From assembly GCF_036569345.1 (NCBI RefSeq), contig NZ_DATCQT010000070.1:1-64000 (forward strand): a stretch of DNA of 64,000 nucleotides, written 5' to 3'. The notes beneath the pieces were generated by a model. That model had not been told where the DNA came from and did not search any database. It was given only the letters and a program-made list of their open reading frames with translations. Of this stretch, positions 25,785 to 35,649 are shown one piece after another; positions within the stretch are counted from its first letter, which is position 1, and each line of letters begins with the position of its first letter. The DNA is from Clostridium_AD sp036569345. GTDB taxonomy: Bacteria > Bacillota > Clostridia > Clostridiales > Clostridiaceae. Position numbers and translations under genes: made by a program.

Positions 25785-26894
25785 ATGCTTAAAAATTATA
25801 TAGGAATATTAATGCTTAATGAGCAAGAAGATAACATTAAAAGTCTCACAAAATCAAGAACTATAGCGTCTATTCCTATAGGTGGAAGATACAGAATAAT
25901 TGATTTCGTGCTTTCTAATATGGTCAATTCTGGTATTCATAATATAGGTATATTTACTAACACAAAATCTAGGTCCTTAGTAGATCATGTAGGCTCAGGT
26001 AAACCTTGGGATTTAGATAGAAAAATAAATGGATTATTTTTATTTAATCTGACTTCAGAAAGAGCACATTTAAGGGATATAGATGTATTAAGTGGTAATA
26101 TGGAATATATATATAGAACAAAGCAAGATTATGTAATAATCGCTCCATCATATATGTTATGTAACATGGATTTCAATGAGGCTGCTAAATATCACGAGGA
26201 ATCTGGTAGTGATATAACTTTATTATATAAAAAAACAAACAATGGTAAGAGGCATTATCGAGATTGTAGTACTTTATATATAGATGAAGAAAATAAAGTA
26301 AAAAGTATTGGAAAAAACATAGGAGCAGAGGATAAATTAAATATATCTATGGAAATGTTTATAATGAAAAAAACAACTCTTATAAGTATTGTGAATAAAT
26401 GCGTCCAGACAGGTTATGATAATTCATTAAATGCAGCTATTTATAATCACGTTTCACAACTTAATGTAAATGCATTTGAATTTAAGGGATATCTTCAATG
26501 CATAAATTCTATTAAAAATTATTATAAAACCAGTATGGATATGCTTAATGGTAAAGTAACCAAGGAATTATTCTTTAGTAATGGGTTAATTTTTACTAAA
26601 AGTAAAGATGAGGCTCCAACTAAATACGTTAATGGATCAAAGGTAAAGAATTCTTTGATTTCCAATGGATGTATTTTGAAAGGAAGCATTGAGAGGAGCG
26701 TAATTTCAAGAAGAGTATTGGTAGATGAAGGTGCAGAAATTAAGAATTGCATAATATTTCAAAATTGTGAAATCAAAAAAGGATGCAAACTTACTAATGT
26801 TATAATTGATAAAAATACTATTATAAATGAAAATACAGTACTCGAGGGAGATGTAGAGTTCCCAGTGGTTATAGAAAAAAAATTAAGAACATAA
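25785..26894 (+). CDS. glgD: GlgD, non-catalytic-type ADP-glucose pyrophosphorylase subunit
   Basis: A 369-residue paralogue of GlgC that is found beside glgC in Firmicutes. It keeps the fold (SIPIGGRYRIIDFVLSNM, GSGKPWDLDRK) but lacks the intact LAGGxGxRL nucleotide loop, having ILMLNEQEDNIKSLTKS instead, which suits a regulatory partner for GlgC. Strong ribosome site AGGAGG. Confidence 0.93.
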   Translation: MLKNYIGILMLNEQEDNIKSLTKSRTIASIPIGGRYRIIDFVLSNMVNSGIHNIGIFTNTKSRSLVDHVGSGKPWDLDRKINGLFLFNLTSERAHLRDIDVLSGNMEYIYRTKQDYVIIAPSYMLCNMDFNEAAKYHEESGSDITLLYKKTNNGKRHYRDCSTLYIDEENKVKSIGKNIGAEDKLNISMEMFIMKKTTLISIVNKCVQTGYDNSLNAAIYNHVSQLNVNAFEFKGYLQCINSIKNYYKTSMDMLNGKVTKELFFSNGLIFTKSKDEAPTKYVNGSKVKNSLISNGCILKGSIERSVISRRVLVDEGAEIKNCIIFQNCEIKKGCKLTNVIIDKNTIINENTVLEGDVEFPVVIEKKLRT

Positions 26895-26908
26895 TTAAGG
26901 AGGTTAGT

Positions 26909-28342
26909 ATGAAAGTATTATTTGTAGCTTCTGAAGCTTATCCTTTTATAAAAACTGGAGGACTTGGGGATGTGGCATATGCGTTACCTAAAGCATTAAG
27001 AAAGTTGGGAATAGACGCAAGGGTCATTATACCAAAATACAGTGGTATCCCATTGTCTTTTAGAAATTGTATGGAGAATGTAGCAACTTTCAATGTGAAA
27101 GTTGGATGGAGAGATCAATATTGTGGACTAGAATATTTAACTTATGATGATGTGCCTTATTATTTTGTAGATAATGAATATTATTTTAAAAGACCTGAAA
27201 TATATGGATCTTATGATGATGGAGAGAGATTTTCTTTTTTCTCAAAAGCAGTGCTTGAATCAATAAAATACATTGGAGATTTTGCGCCAGATATAATTCA
27301 CTGTAATGATTGGTTTTGTGGCATGATACCAGTTTTGCTTAAAGAAAACTATAGTGATGATGATAGGTTTAATAAAATAAAGAGTGTATTCACTATACAC
27401 AATTTACAATATCAAGGAATATTCTCAAAAGAAGTACTAGGTAATTTATTGAATTTAGATGACAAGTATTTTAATGATGATGCACTAAAATTTTATGATG
27501 CTGTATCCTTTATGAAGGGTGGAATTGTTTTCTCAGATGCTGTAACTACTGTAAGTAATACTTATGCAAGGGAAATTCAAACTCCATTTTATGGAGAAAA
27601 ACTAGATGGATTATTATCTGCGAAAGCAGGTAATTTACATGGAATAGTAAATGGTATAGATTATGAACTCTATAATCCCTTAGTTGATAAAAAAATATTT
27701 TACAATTACGGTGTTAAAAATATAAAGCAAAAGGTTAAAAATAAATTAAAGCTTCAAGAAAAATTAGGGTTTACTGTAACTGAAGGTATACCAATGATAG
27801 GAATTGTAACAAGACTTGTTAAGCAAAAGGGATTAGACCTAATTGTGGAGAAATTACAGGAATTGCTTAGCCTTCCTATTCAAATTGTATTGCTTGGTAA
27901 TGGCGACGAATATTATGAAGATATATTTCAGTATTATGCATCTATTTATCCAAGTAGAATATCAACAAACATTATTTTTGATGAGGGACTCGCACAACAA
28001 ATATATGCTGCATCAGATATGTTTTTGATGCCTTCACTTTTTGAACCATGTGGTATTGGTCAGCTTATAGCCTTAAAATATGGAAGCATTCCTATTGTTC
28101 GTGAAACTGGAGGGTTAAAAGACACAATTATACCCTATAATAAATATACTGGTAAAGGAAACGGATTTTCTTTTAGTAATTATAGTAGTAAAGAATTACT
28201 AGATACAGTAAATAGATCACTCGATTTATACAAAGATAAAAGCTTATGGGATAAATTAGTTCTAAATGCAATGCTCTCAAATAATAGTTGGGAGAATTCT
28301 GCTAAAAACTATGTGAGCTTATATAGTGATATTCAAAAATAA
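26909..28342 (+). CDS. glgA: Glycogen synthase (ADP-glucose, GT5)
   Basis: Elongates alpha-1,4-glucan from ADP-glucose. 477 residues, normal length. The ADP-glucose motif is KTGGLGDVAYALPKAL (residues 15-30), plus HCNDWFCG, FTIHNLQYQG and the C-terminal SLFEPCGIGQL and RETGGLKDT motifs. Starts 14 bp after glgD stops. Confidence 0.97.
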   Translation: MKVLFVASEAYPFIKTGGLGDVAYALPKALRKLGIDARVIIPKYSGIPLSFRNCMENVATFNVKVGWRDQYCGLEYLTYDDVPYYFVDNEYYFKRPEIYGSYDDGERFSFFSKAVLESIKYIGDFAPDIIHCNDWFCGMIPVLLKENYSDDDRFNKIKSVFTIHNLQYQGIFSKEVLGNLLNLDDKYFNDDALKFYDAVSFMKGGIVFSDAVTTVSNTYAREIQTPFYGEKLDGLLSAKAGNLHGIVNGIDYELYNPLVDKKIFYNYGVKNIKQKVKNKLKLQEKLGFTVTEGIPMIGIVTRLVKQKGLDLIVEKLQELLSLPIQIVLLGNGDEYYEDIFQYYASIYPSRISTNIIFDEGLAQQIYAASDMFLMPSLFEPCGIGQLIALKYGSIPIVRETGGLKDTIIPYNKYTGKGNGFSFSNYSSKELLDTVNRSLDLYKDKSLWDKLVLNAMLSNNSWENSAKNYVSLYSDIQK

Positions 28343-28386
28343 GTTTTTAATCATAGTTAATTCTAAAATTGCTAGGTGGGGAATTT

Positions 28387-30819
28387 ATGGTAATTGATAA
28401 AGAGATATTTAAAATAGATTATATAGAAAAGTTACAAACGATGTTTGCAGAAGAAGCAATTGATGCGTCGCCGCTTCATCAGTATTATGCTTTAGGGGCA
28501 TTGATAAAAGATTATTGCGCTAGACCTTGGATAGAAAGCAATAAAGAATATGGAAAAAATAGTGTGAAACAAGTATATTACTTTTCCATGGAATTCTTAG
28601 TAGGTAGATTATTAAATAGTAATTTAGTTAATCTAGGTATAAAGGATGTTTGCACAGAGGCCCTTAAGGATTTAGGAATTAGTTTGATTGAGGTAGAGGA
28701 TATAGAAGTAGATGCAGCACTTGGAAATGGCGGACTTGGAAGATTAGCAGCATGTTTCTTAGATTCCATGGCGTCGACTCAGGTGCCAGGTCATGGTTGT
28801 GGAATAAGGTATAAATATGGATTATTTAAACAAAAAATAGAATGCGGATATCAAGTAGAAGTTCCTGATAATTGGTTAAAAAACGGTAATGCCTGGGAAA
28901 TAAGAAAAGAAAGTAAATCTGTAGAAGTAAGATTTTCAGGAGATGTACATTTAATCGATGAAAATGGGAGAATGAAAGTTATTCATGAAAATTATGAAAC
29001 AGTGCGAGCGGTGCCTTATGATACCCCTGTAAAAGGATATGACAATAATACAGTGAACACCTTAAGGCTTTGGAGTGCTGAAACTATGGAGGATGATTTC
29101 GATTTTTCATCTTTTAGTCAAGGAGATTATGCAAAAGCAGGTGAGAAAAAATATTCAGTGGAAGCTATCTCACAAGTTTTATATCCAGATGATAGCTATG
29201 AGAAAGGTAAATTACTAAGGCTTAAGCAGGAATATTTTTTTGTAAGTGCTGGACTTCAAAGTATTCTAAAAGATTACAAAAAAAAGGGGATTTCCATTAG
29301 TGAGTTTCATAAATACATTGCGGTTCAAATAAATGATACCCATCCGGCTGTAGCAATAGCGGAGCTAATGAGATTACTAATTGATGAGGAAAATTTATCT
29401 TGGGGTGATGCTTGGAATGTTACGACTCTCACAATGGCCTATACTAATCATACAATTATGTCAGAAGCATTAGAAAAATGGCCTGTAGAAATGTTTAAAA
29501 AACTACTTCCACGTATTTATATGATTATAGAAGAAATAAATAGGCGTTTTTGTAATGAAGTGTATCATAGGTATAATGGTGATTGGAATAAAGTAAATAG
29601 TATGTCCATTATTCAGAATGGATATGTGAGGATGGCATATCTTGCTATTGTAGGAGGTCATTCTGTTAATGGGGTTGCGAAACTTCATACAGAATTATTA
29701 AAACATCAAGAACTATCTGATTTCTATGAATTTTTTCCTGAAAAATTTAATAATCAAACAAATGGTATAACTCATAGAAGATGGCTGTTAAATTCTAATG
29801 ACCAGCTTGCAAAACTTATAACGGAAACTATAAGTGATAAGTGGATAAAACATCCAAATTCGCTCCAAAAACTAATGGAATTTGCAAAGGATACAACTTT
29901 TCAAGAAAAAACACATAATATAAAAACAAATAATAAGATAAATTTTTCGAATTATATATCAAGAAATTACGGAACTTCAATTGACCCTAATTCCATATTT
30001 GATGTTCATGTAAAAAGAATGCATTCATACAAAAGACAACTTTTAAATGTGCTTAATATAATGAATTTATATAACCAGCTTCGTGAAAATCCAAGTTTAG
30101 ATATAGTTCCAAGGACGTTTATATTTGGTGCGAAAGCGTCCCCAAGCTATTATATAGCAAAACAAACTATTAAACTTATTAATACAATAGCTTCTAAGAT
30201 AAATAATGATCCTATAGTTAAAGGAAAAATAAAGATACTATTTATTGAAAACTATGGAGTATCATTAGCTGAGAAAATTATTCCTTGTGCTGATGTTAGT
30301 GAGCAAATATCTACTGCATCTAAAGAAGCATCTGGAACTGGTAACATGAAATTCATGATGAATGGCGCTATAACAATAGCTACTTTAGACGGCGCAAATG
30401 TAGAAATATTTGATGCTGTAGGAAAAGAAAATATTATCTTATTTGGATTAACATCTAAAGAAGTAATAGAGTATTACAAGAATAGAAGTTATAATTCTTT
30501 TGATATATATGATAGTGATCAAAGGATAAAAACCATATTACATCAACTGGTAGATGGATTTTTAGAAACTCCTACAATGGAATTTAGGAGCATTTATGAT
30601 AGCTTGCTTATGCATAATGATGAATATTTTGTACTTAAAGATTTTGATGCTTATGTAAAGGCTCAGAATGAAGTTGATAGGTTATATAGACAAAAATCTA
30701 TTTGGCAACAAATGTCCATTATAAATATAGCGAAATCAGGTATATTTTCAAGTGATAACACTATAGGGAAATATGCAAAAGAAATTTGGGCAACTTCACC
30801 TATAAATATTAAAATATAA
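28387..30819 (+). CDS. glgP: Glycogen/maltodextrin phosphorylase
   Basis: Releases glucose-1-phosphate from glycogen. 810 residues. Contains GNGGLGRLAACFLDS, the active-site loop regions and the PLP lysine in EASGTGNMKFMMNG (about residue 652). I start at the ATG preceded by GGTGGGG; an upstream TTG at 28369 has no site. A branching enzyme or debranching gene is not present in the cluster here. Confidence 0.97.
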   Translation: MVIDKEIFKIDYIEKLQTMFAEEAIDASPLHQYYALGALIKDYCARPWIESNKEYGKNSVKQVYYFSMEFLVGRLLNSNLVNLGIKDVCTEALKDLGISLIEVEDIEVDAALGNGGLGRLAACFLDSMASTQVPGHGCGIRYKYGLFKQKIECGYQVEVPDNWLKNGNAWEIRKESKSVEVRFSGDVHLIDENGRMKVIHENYETVRAVPYDTPVKGYDNNTVNTLRLWSAETMEDDFDFSSFSQGDYAKAGEKKYSVEAISQVLYPDDSYEKGKLLRLKQEYFFVSAGLQSILKDYKKKGISISEFHKYIAVQINDTHPAVAIAELMRLLIDEENLSWGDAWNVTTLTMAYTNHTIMSEALEKWPVEMFKKLLPRIYMIIEEINRRFCNEVYHRYNGDWNKVNSMSIIQNGYVRMAYLAIVGGHSVNGVAKLHTELLKHQELSDFYEFFPEKFNNQTNGITHRRWLLNSNDQLAKLITETISDKWIKHPNSLQKLMEFAKDTTFQEKTHNIKTNNKINFSNYISRNYGTSIDPNSIFDVHVKRMHSYKRQLLNVLNIMNLYNQLRENPSLDIVPRTFIFGAKASPSYYIAKQTIKLINTIASKINNDPIVKGKIKILFIENYGVSLAEKIIPCADVSEQISTASKEASGTGNMKFMMNGAITIATLDGANVEIFDAVGKENIILFGLTSKEVIEYYKNRSYNSFDIYDSDQRIKTILHQLVDGFLETPTMEFRSIYDSLLMHNDEYFVLKDFDAYVKAQNEVDRLYRQKSIWQQMSIINIAKSGIFSSDNTIGKYAKEIWATSPINIKI

Positions 30820-30835
30820 ATTATAACTTTATAAA

Positions 30836-30871
30836 AATGCGGTACTAATAAATTTAGTATCGCATTTTTAA
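30836..30871 (+). terminator. Terminator of the glycogen operon
   Basis: AAATGCGGTACTAA pairs with TTAGTATCGCATTT, then Ts. Confidence 0.85.
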
Positions 30872-30880
30872 AAATATTTA

Positions 30881-30909
30881 TTGATTAAATAAAAAAAATG
30901 TTGTAATAT
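30881..30909 (+). promoter_or_regulatory. xpt promoter
   Basis: TTGATT, 17-nt spacer, TAATAT, placed just before the guanine riboswitch. Confidence 0.65.
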
Positions 30910-30961
30910 AGCTATATGATGTAAACACGAACAATTATAGCAAAAATAAAACTTAATATTC

Positions 30962-31036
30962 GCAAACTCATATATGCTTAGAAATATGGTCTAAGTGTTT
31001 CTACCAAGTAGCCGTAAAATACTTGACTATGGGCGT
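30962..31036 (+). ncRNA. Guanine (purine) riboswitch
   Basis: All conserved purine-aptamer words: CTCATATA, AATATGGT, GTTTCTACC, CCGTAAA and GACTATG. P2 is CTTAG / CTAAG and P3 CAAGTA / TACTTG. The J3-1 sequence is ACTAT, with C at the specificity position, so it should bind guanine/hypoxanthine, not adenine. Followed by a terminator and xpt, a purine salvage gene. Confidence 0.96.
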
Positions 31037-31095
31037 TTTAATAAATATAGTGAAATAATTGGAAATCAATTATTTTATTAAAGATTTTTATTATA

Positions 31096-31137
31096 AGCTC
31101 CCTAGTTAACGGTTTAACTCGTTATCTAGGGAGTTTT
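31096..31137 (+). terminator. Riboswitch-controlled terminator before xpt
   Basis: A long stem CTCCCTAG...CTAGGGAG with an inner TAACG / CGTTA stem, then five Ts. Confidence 0.9.
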
Positions 31138-31184
31138 TCGTTGCGAAGGTATAGCTTAAATACAATTTACAAAGGAGAAGATGG

Positions 31185-31757
31185 ATGTTAGAACTAAAGA
31201 ATAAAATATTATCAGAAGGCAGAGTAATAGGTGGCGAGATTTTAAAGGTTGATAGTTTCCTTAATCATCAAATTGATATAAAACTTTTAAATGATATTGG
31301 TGGAGAGTTCAAAGAAAGATTTGATAACCGTGAAATTACAAAGATATTAACAGTTGAAGCATCTGGTATAGGAATAGCCTGTATTGTAGCACAATACTTT
31401 GGTAACATCCCAGTAGTTTTTGCTAAAAAACATGAAGCTACCAATTTGGATAAAGATGCATATGAAACAGATGTGTTTTCTTTTACTAAAAATAAGAATT
31501 ATAGGATAAGAACTAGTAAAAAATATATAAATAAAGAAGACAAAATTTTAATAATTGATGATTTTTTAGCAAATGGGAATGCAGCATTAGGACTTATAGA
31601 AATTGTGCGCCAAGCTGAAGCTTCTGTTGTGGGAGTTGGGATTGTAATTGAAAAAGCATTTCAACATGGACGAGCTTGTATAGAAAAGGAGGGTGTAAAA
31701 GTAGAATCATTAGCAATAATAAAGTCCTTGCAAGATAATAAGATAGTTTTCAAATAA
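31185..31757 (+). CDS. xpt: Xanthine phosphoribosyltransferase
   Basis: Salvages xanthine (and more weakly guanine) to the nucleotide with PRPP. 190 residues, normal length. The PRPP-binding signature is ILIIDDFLANGNAALG (about residues 123-138), and the N-terminal VDSFLNHQID segment is typical of Xpt. Ribosome site AAAGGAG. Controlled by the riboswitch; a BMP-type nucleoside importer follows 39 bp later, so uptake and salvage are co-regulated. Confidence 0.96.
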   Translation: MLELKNKILSEGRVIGGEILKVDSFLNHQIDIKLLNDIGGEFKERFDNREITKILTVEASGIGIACIVAQYFGNIPVVFAKKHEATNLDKDAYETDVFSFTKNKNYRIRTSKKYINKEDKILIIDDFLANGNAALGLIEIVRQAEASVVGVGIVIEKAFQHGRACIEKEGVKVESLAIIKSLQDNKIVFK

Positions 31758-31796
31758 GAGTTTAAGAATTACATATAAATAGGGGGGCAATTAATA

Positions 31797-32909
31797 ATGA
31801 AGAAAAAATTAGGAAGTATATTAGTAGCATTAACAATGATTATGCCATTAATTCTTACAGGATGTAGCAGCGCAGCAAAAACTCCGACAAAAACAGCTAC
31901 AAAACCTGTGGCACCAGTAGTAGTAGGGTTTTTATACGTAGGACCTATAGGCGATGAAGGCTATACATATGCACATGATGTGGGAAGGAAATATCTTGAA
32001 AAAACAACTGGAGTAAAAACCATATATAAGGAGTCTGTAAAAGAGGACTTAGCAGAAGTTGATAAAGCATGTGAAGAAATGATTAATCAAGGAGCAACGG
32101 TTATTGTAGGAACAAGTTTCGGATTTATGGACGGAATGGTAGCATCAGCTGCGAAACATCTTGATGTTAAATATCTACATGCATCTGGATATAAATCTTC
32201 AGTAAATATGACTAACTATTATGGACGTATGTACGAAGTAAGATACCTTTCAGGTATAGTTGCTGGATTGAAGACAAAAACTAATAAAATAGGTTATGTA
32301 GCAGCTTTTCCAATTCCGGAAGTTATAAGAGGAATAAATGCTTTTACCCTAGGAGTGCAATCTGTTAAACCAGATGCAGTTGTAAAGGTAAGATGGACTA
32401 ATACTTGGTATGATCCAACTAAAGAAAAAGAAGCAGGAAAAGCACTAATTGCAGAAGGCGTAGATGTAATGGCTCAACACCAAGATACTGCAGGCCCACT
32501 ACAAGCAGCAGAAGAAGCAGGCATATCAGCTATTGGATATAACACAGATATGGCAGCTAAAGCACCAAAGGCATATATGACAGCACCAATTTGGAATTGG
32601 GGACCATATTATGTAGACCAAATAAATGCTATTAAAGCCGGTACTTGGAAATCAGCAAGTTATTGGACAGGAATAGAAACTGGAATAGTTAAACTTGCTC
32701 CACTTACAGCTAATGCACCAGCTGGAGCACAAGCAGCCGTAGACAAAGCAAAGGCTGATATACTCTCAGGCAAAAATAAAATATTTGTAGGACCAATAAC
32801 AGATCAAGCTGGAGCTATTAAAGTAGCAAAAGGTATAGTAATGACGGATAAAGAGTTACTAGCATTTAACTGGTTTGTTAAAGGAGTAGAAGGTACAATA
32901 CCAAAATAA
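31797..32909 (+). CDS. BMP-family nucleoside-binding lipoprotein
   Basis: Substrate-binding component of a purine nucleoside ABC importer (PnrA/NupN type). 370 residues with a signal peptide and lipobox LILTGC (Cys near residue 23). Family segments: GFLYVGPIGDEGYTYAHDVGR, VIVGTSFGFMDGM, YYGRMYEVRYLSGIVAGL and AHQDT... region MAQHQDTAGPLQ. Followed by a stem-loop and the ATPase and permease genes. Members with a WKxxxYW-like C-terminal lobe bind purine nucleosides; substrate here is inferred from the xpt/guanine riboswitch context. Confidence 0.92.
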   Translation: MKKKLGSILVALTMIMPLILTGCSSAAKTPTKTATKPVAPVVVGFLYVGPIGDEGYTYAHDVGRKYLEKTTGVKTIYKESVKEDLAEVDKACEEMINQGATVIVGTSFGFMDGMVASAAKHLDVKYLHASGYKSSVNMTNYYGRMYEVRYLSGIVAGLKTKTNKIGYVAAFPIPEVIRGINAFTLGVQSVKPDAVVKVRWTNTWYDPTKEKEAGKALIAEGVDVMAQHQDTAGPLQAAEEAGISAIGYNTDMAAKAPKAYMTAPIWNWGPYYVDQINAIKAGTWKSASYWTGIETGIVKLAPLTANAPAGAQAAVDKAKADILSGKNKIFVGPITDQAGAIKVAKGIVMTDKELLAFNWFVKGVEGTIPK

Positions 32910-32952
32910 AAATAGAGCAAATAGCATATTATTAAATATATAGAGTTACTTA

Positions 32953-32988
32953 AATATAGTAAGTATGATAAATCATACTTACTATATT
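32953..32988 (+). terminator. Intra-operon stem-loop after the binding-protein gene
   Basis: A 16-bp perfect stem with a TAAA loop and only a weak T-run. Such structures commonly allow partial read-through and extra expression of the binding protein. Confidence 0.7.
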
Positions 32989-33054
32989 TGTTAGATTTTG
33001 TTTTTAGATTTTGTGTTTAGTTTAAAAAAATATGGTAGAGAGGAGGGTTCATTT

Positions 33055-34575
33055 ATGGATAAAATACCTTATGTATCTATAGAGAATATTAGTAAAACCT
33101 TTGGAAAAGTAATAGCTAATAAGAATATGAATTTAACTATATATGGTGGAGAAATCCATGCACTCTTAGGTGAAAATGGAGCAGGTAAAAGTACTCTCAT
33201 GAATATGTTATCGGGAGTTTACATGCCGGATGGTGGTTCAATTTTTATTCATGGGAAAAGTATGAAATTCACTTCTCCAAAGGATGCTATAAAAGCAGGT
33301 ATAGGAATGATTTATCAACATTTTAAATTAGTTGAGGAAATGACTGCTAAGCAAAATATATTGTTGGGACAAAACAGAGGGCTATTTTTTAATGATAAAT
33401 TAGAAACTAAAAATATTAATGATATATGTAAGAAATTCCATATAGATGTGGATGTAAATAAATATGTTTCTGATATGGCAGTAGGTGAGAGGCAAAATTT
33501 AGAAATACTTAAGGTACTATATAGGGGTGCTGAAATCTTAGTATTAGATGAACCTACTACTGTGTTTTCGCAAAGCGAAACTGAAAAATTATTCATGATA
33601 ATGAGAAAGATGAAACAAGAAGGCAAAGCAATTATATTTATAAGTCATAAAATGAATGAAGTAATGGAGATTAGTGATAAAATCACTGTTTTAAGAAAAG
33701 GTGAAGCTGTAAAAACACTTCCCAAAGAAGGCACCAATCCAAAACAATTAACAGAACTTATGATGGGGCGAAAAGCCGATTTATCTATAAAAAAGATAGA
33801 TAAAAAGCCAGGAGAGGTACTTCTTAAAGTATCAGATCTGCTTGTGTTAAATGCTGAAAAAGCAGAGATAGTGAAAAAAATAAGTTTCAGCTTAAGGAGC
33901 GGAGAAATACTTGGTATTGCTGGAATTGCTGGTAGCGGACAAAAAGAGTTATGTGAAGCTATTGCTGGAATTACAAAGGTGTCAGGTGGTCAAATTATTC
34001 TTGAAGGTGAGAATCTAGTGGGTAAATCTCCTAGAGACATTATTAATAAAGGTATAAGTATGAGTTTTATACCAGAGGATAGATTAGGCATGGGTCTTGT
34101 TGCATCATTTGGAATGGTGGATAACATTTTGCTTAAGGATTACCATAAGCAAAAGGGTATGTTTATAGATAGAAAACCGGTAATTGAAAAGGCAAAAGAA
34201 ATGGTAGAGACATTTGAAATCAAGACACCAGATATATATCATCCTATAAAATATTTATCCGGTGGAAATATTCAAAAAATATTAGTTGGAAGAGAATTAA
34301 GCATGTCTCCCAAGATACTTATTATGGCATATGCCGTAAGAGGGCTCGATATTAATACATGTTATACAATCTACGACTTAATAAGTAAAGAAAAGGAAAA
34401 AGGAACGGCGATATTATTCATTGGAGAGGACTTGGATGTATTAATTCACTTATGTGATAGAATTATGGTGCTTTGTGATGGTAAGGTTACTGGTATTGTT
34501 GATACTACGGATGTTTCAAGAGAGAAAATTGGTATGATGATGGTGGGAAGTATTGAAGGTAAGGAGGAGATTTAG
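33055..34575 (+). CDS. Nucleoside ABC importer, tandem ATPase subunit
   Basis: A 506-residue double-NBD ATPase of the sugar/nucleoside class (YufO/NupO, RbsA-like). NBD1: Walker A GENGAGKST, signature VGERQNLEIL, Walker B LVLDEPT. NBD2: degenerate Walker A GIAGSGQKEL, signature LSGGNIQKILV and an altered Walker B region (IMAYAVRGLD where relatives have the AQPTRGLD form). Start chosen after GAGGAGG; an upstream frame from 32998 has no site. The permease start overlaps or abuts its stop. Confidence 0.93.
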   Translation: MDKIPYVSIENISKTFGKVIANKNMNLTIYGGEIHALLGENGAGKSTLMNMLSGVYMPDGGSIFIHGKSMKFTSPKDAIKAGIGMIYQHFKLVEEMTAKQNILLGQNRGLFFNDKLETKNINDICKKFHIDVDVNKYVSDMAVGERQNLEILKVLYRGAEILVLDEPTTVFSQSETEKLFMIMRKMKQEGKAIIFISHKMNEVMEISDKITVLRKGEAVKTLPKEGTNPKQLTELMMGRKADLSIKKIDKKPGEVLLKVSDLLVLNAEKAEIVKKISFSLRSGEILGIAGIAGSGQKELCEAIAGITKVSGGQIILEGENLVGKSPRDIINKGISMSFIPEDRLGMGLVASFGMVDNILLKDYHKQKGMFIDRKPVIEKAKEMVETFEIKTPDIYHPIKYLSGGNIQKILVGRELSMSPKILIMAYAVRGLDINTCYTIYDLISKEKEKGTAILFIGEDLDVLIHLCDRIMVLCDGKVTGIVDTTDVSREKIGMMMVGSIEGKEEI

Positions 34576-35649
34576 GTGATGCAGATTGTTAAAAAGGCTG
34601 AAACTAGCAAAACAGATAATATTAAGATTAGATTTATAGCGATAATCTTATCCTTATTGGTATTAGCTATTTTTTTGTTAGCAATAAAACTTAATCCAAT
34701 AGACGTATATGCAGCTCTTATAAAGGGAAGCTTTGGCTCTACTTATAGTATTGAGCAAACACTTATTAGGGCAATACCATTGATTATAACTTCGCTTGGA
34801 ATAGCTATAGCTTTCAAAATGCAATTTTGGAATATTGGTGGAGAAGGACAAATAATAATGGGAGCATTTGCTGCTACCTATTTTGCCTTGAAATATCCTA
34901 ATATGAATACAATTCCACTGTTATTAATTATGTTTTGTGCAGGTATTTTTGGAGGTGGCATTTGGGCATTAATCGCAGCCGTACTCAAAGGCAGATGGAA
35001 GACTAATGAAACTATTGTAACATTAATGTTAAACTATGTCGCACTAAAATTCATAACCTATTTGCAATATGGGCCTTGGAAAGATAAGAATGCAATGGGT
35101 TTTCCTAAGATACCAAGTTTCAGTCCGAGTGCTACTCTACCAGATGTTTTTGGTATAAATATGGGATGGATAATTGCAATTATACTTGTAATTATTGTGT
35201 ATGTTTTCATGAATTATTCCAAAAAAGGTTATGAGATTTCTGTGCTTGGAGAAAGTGAAAAAACAGCAATATATGCAGGAATTAAAATTCGAAAAACCAT
35301 GTATATTGCTATATTTTTAAGTGGTGCTTTATGTGGAATTGCGGGAGTTATTCAAGCATCAGCTGTAAGTAGAACACTGACTGTAGACATAACAGGTGGA
35401 GCTGGTTTTACAGCAATAATTATAGCTTGGCTCTCATCACTCTCTGCACCAATTATATTAATAGTATCTATACTTTTTGCGGCACTACTCGAAGGAGCAT
35501 CATATATTCAAACAGTTTTTGGAATACCTGAAGCTGCTGCGCAATTAATACAAGCTATCATACTATTTTTTGTATTAGGTAGCGAATTCTTCACTAAATA
35601 TAAGTTTAAGTTTAAAGAATTACAAAAGGAGGAAAATAAAAATGAATAG
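34576..35649 (+). CDS. Nucleoside ABC importer permease 1
   Basis: A 357-residue polytopic protein of the BPD_transp_2 family (NupP/YufP type). About nine hydrophobic segments; conserved KMQFWNIGGEGQIIMGAFAA and GRWKTNETIVTLMLN. GTG or ATG start (GTGATG) right after the ATPase stop with AAGGAGGAG. Its last 8 bp overlap permease 2. Confidence 0.92.
   Translation: MMQIVKKAETSKTDNIKIRFIAIILSLLVLAIFLLAIKLNPIDVYAALIKGSFGSTYSIEQTLIRAIPLIITSLGIAIAFKMQFWNIGGEGQIIMGAFAATYFALKYPNMNTIPLLLIMFCAGIFGGGIWALIAAVLKGRWKTNETIVTLMLNYVALKFITYLQYGPWKDKNAMGFPKIPSFSPSATLPDVFGINMGWIIAIILVIIVYVFMNYSKKGYEISVLGESEKTAIYAGIKIRKTMYIAIFLSGALCGIAGVIQASAVSRTLTVDITGGAGFTAIIIAWLSSLSAPIILIVSILFAALLEGASYIQTVFGIPEAAAQLIQAIILFFVLGSEFFTKYKFKFKELQKEENKNE

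Noticed and set aside
30962..31036. Adenine specificity of the purine riboswitch
   Set aside because: The J3-1 position is C (ACTAT), which is the guanine-class base; the next gene is xpt.
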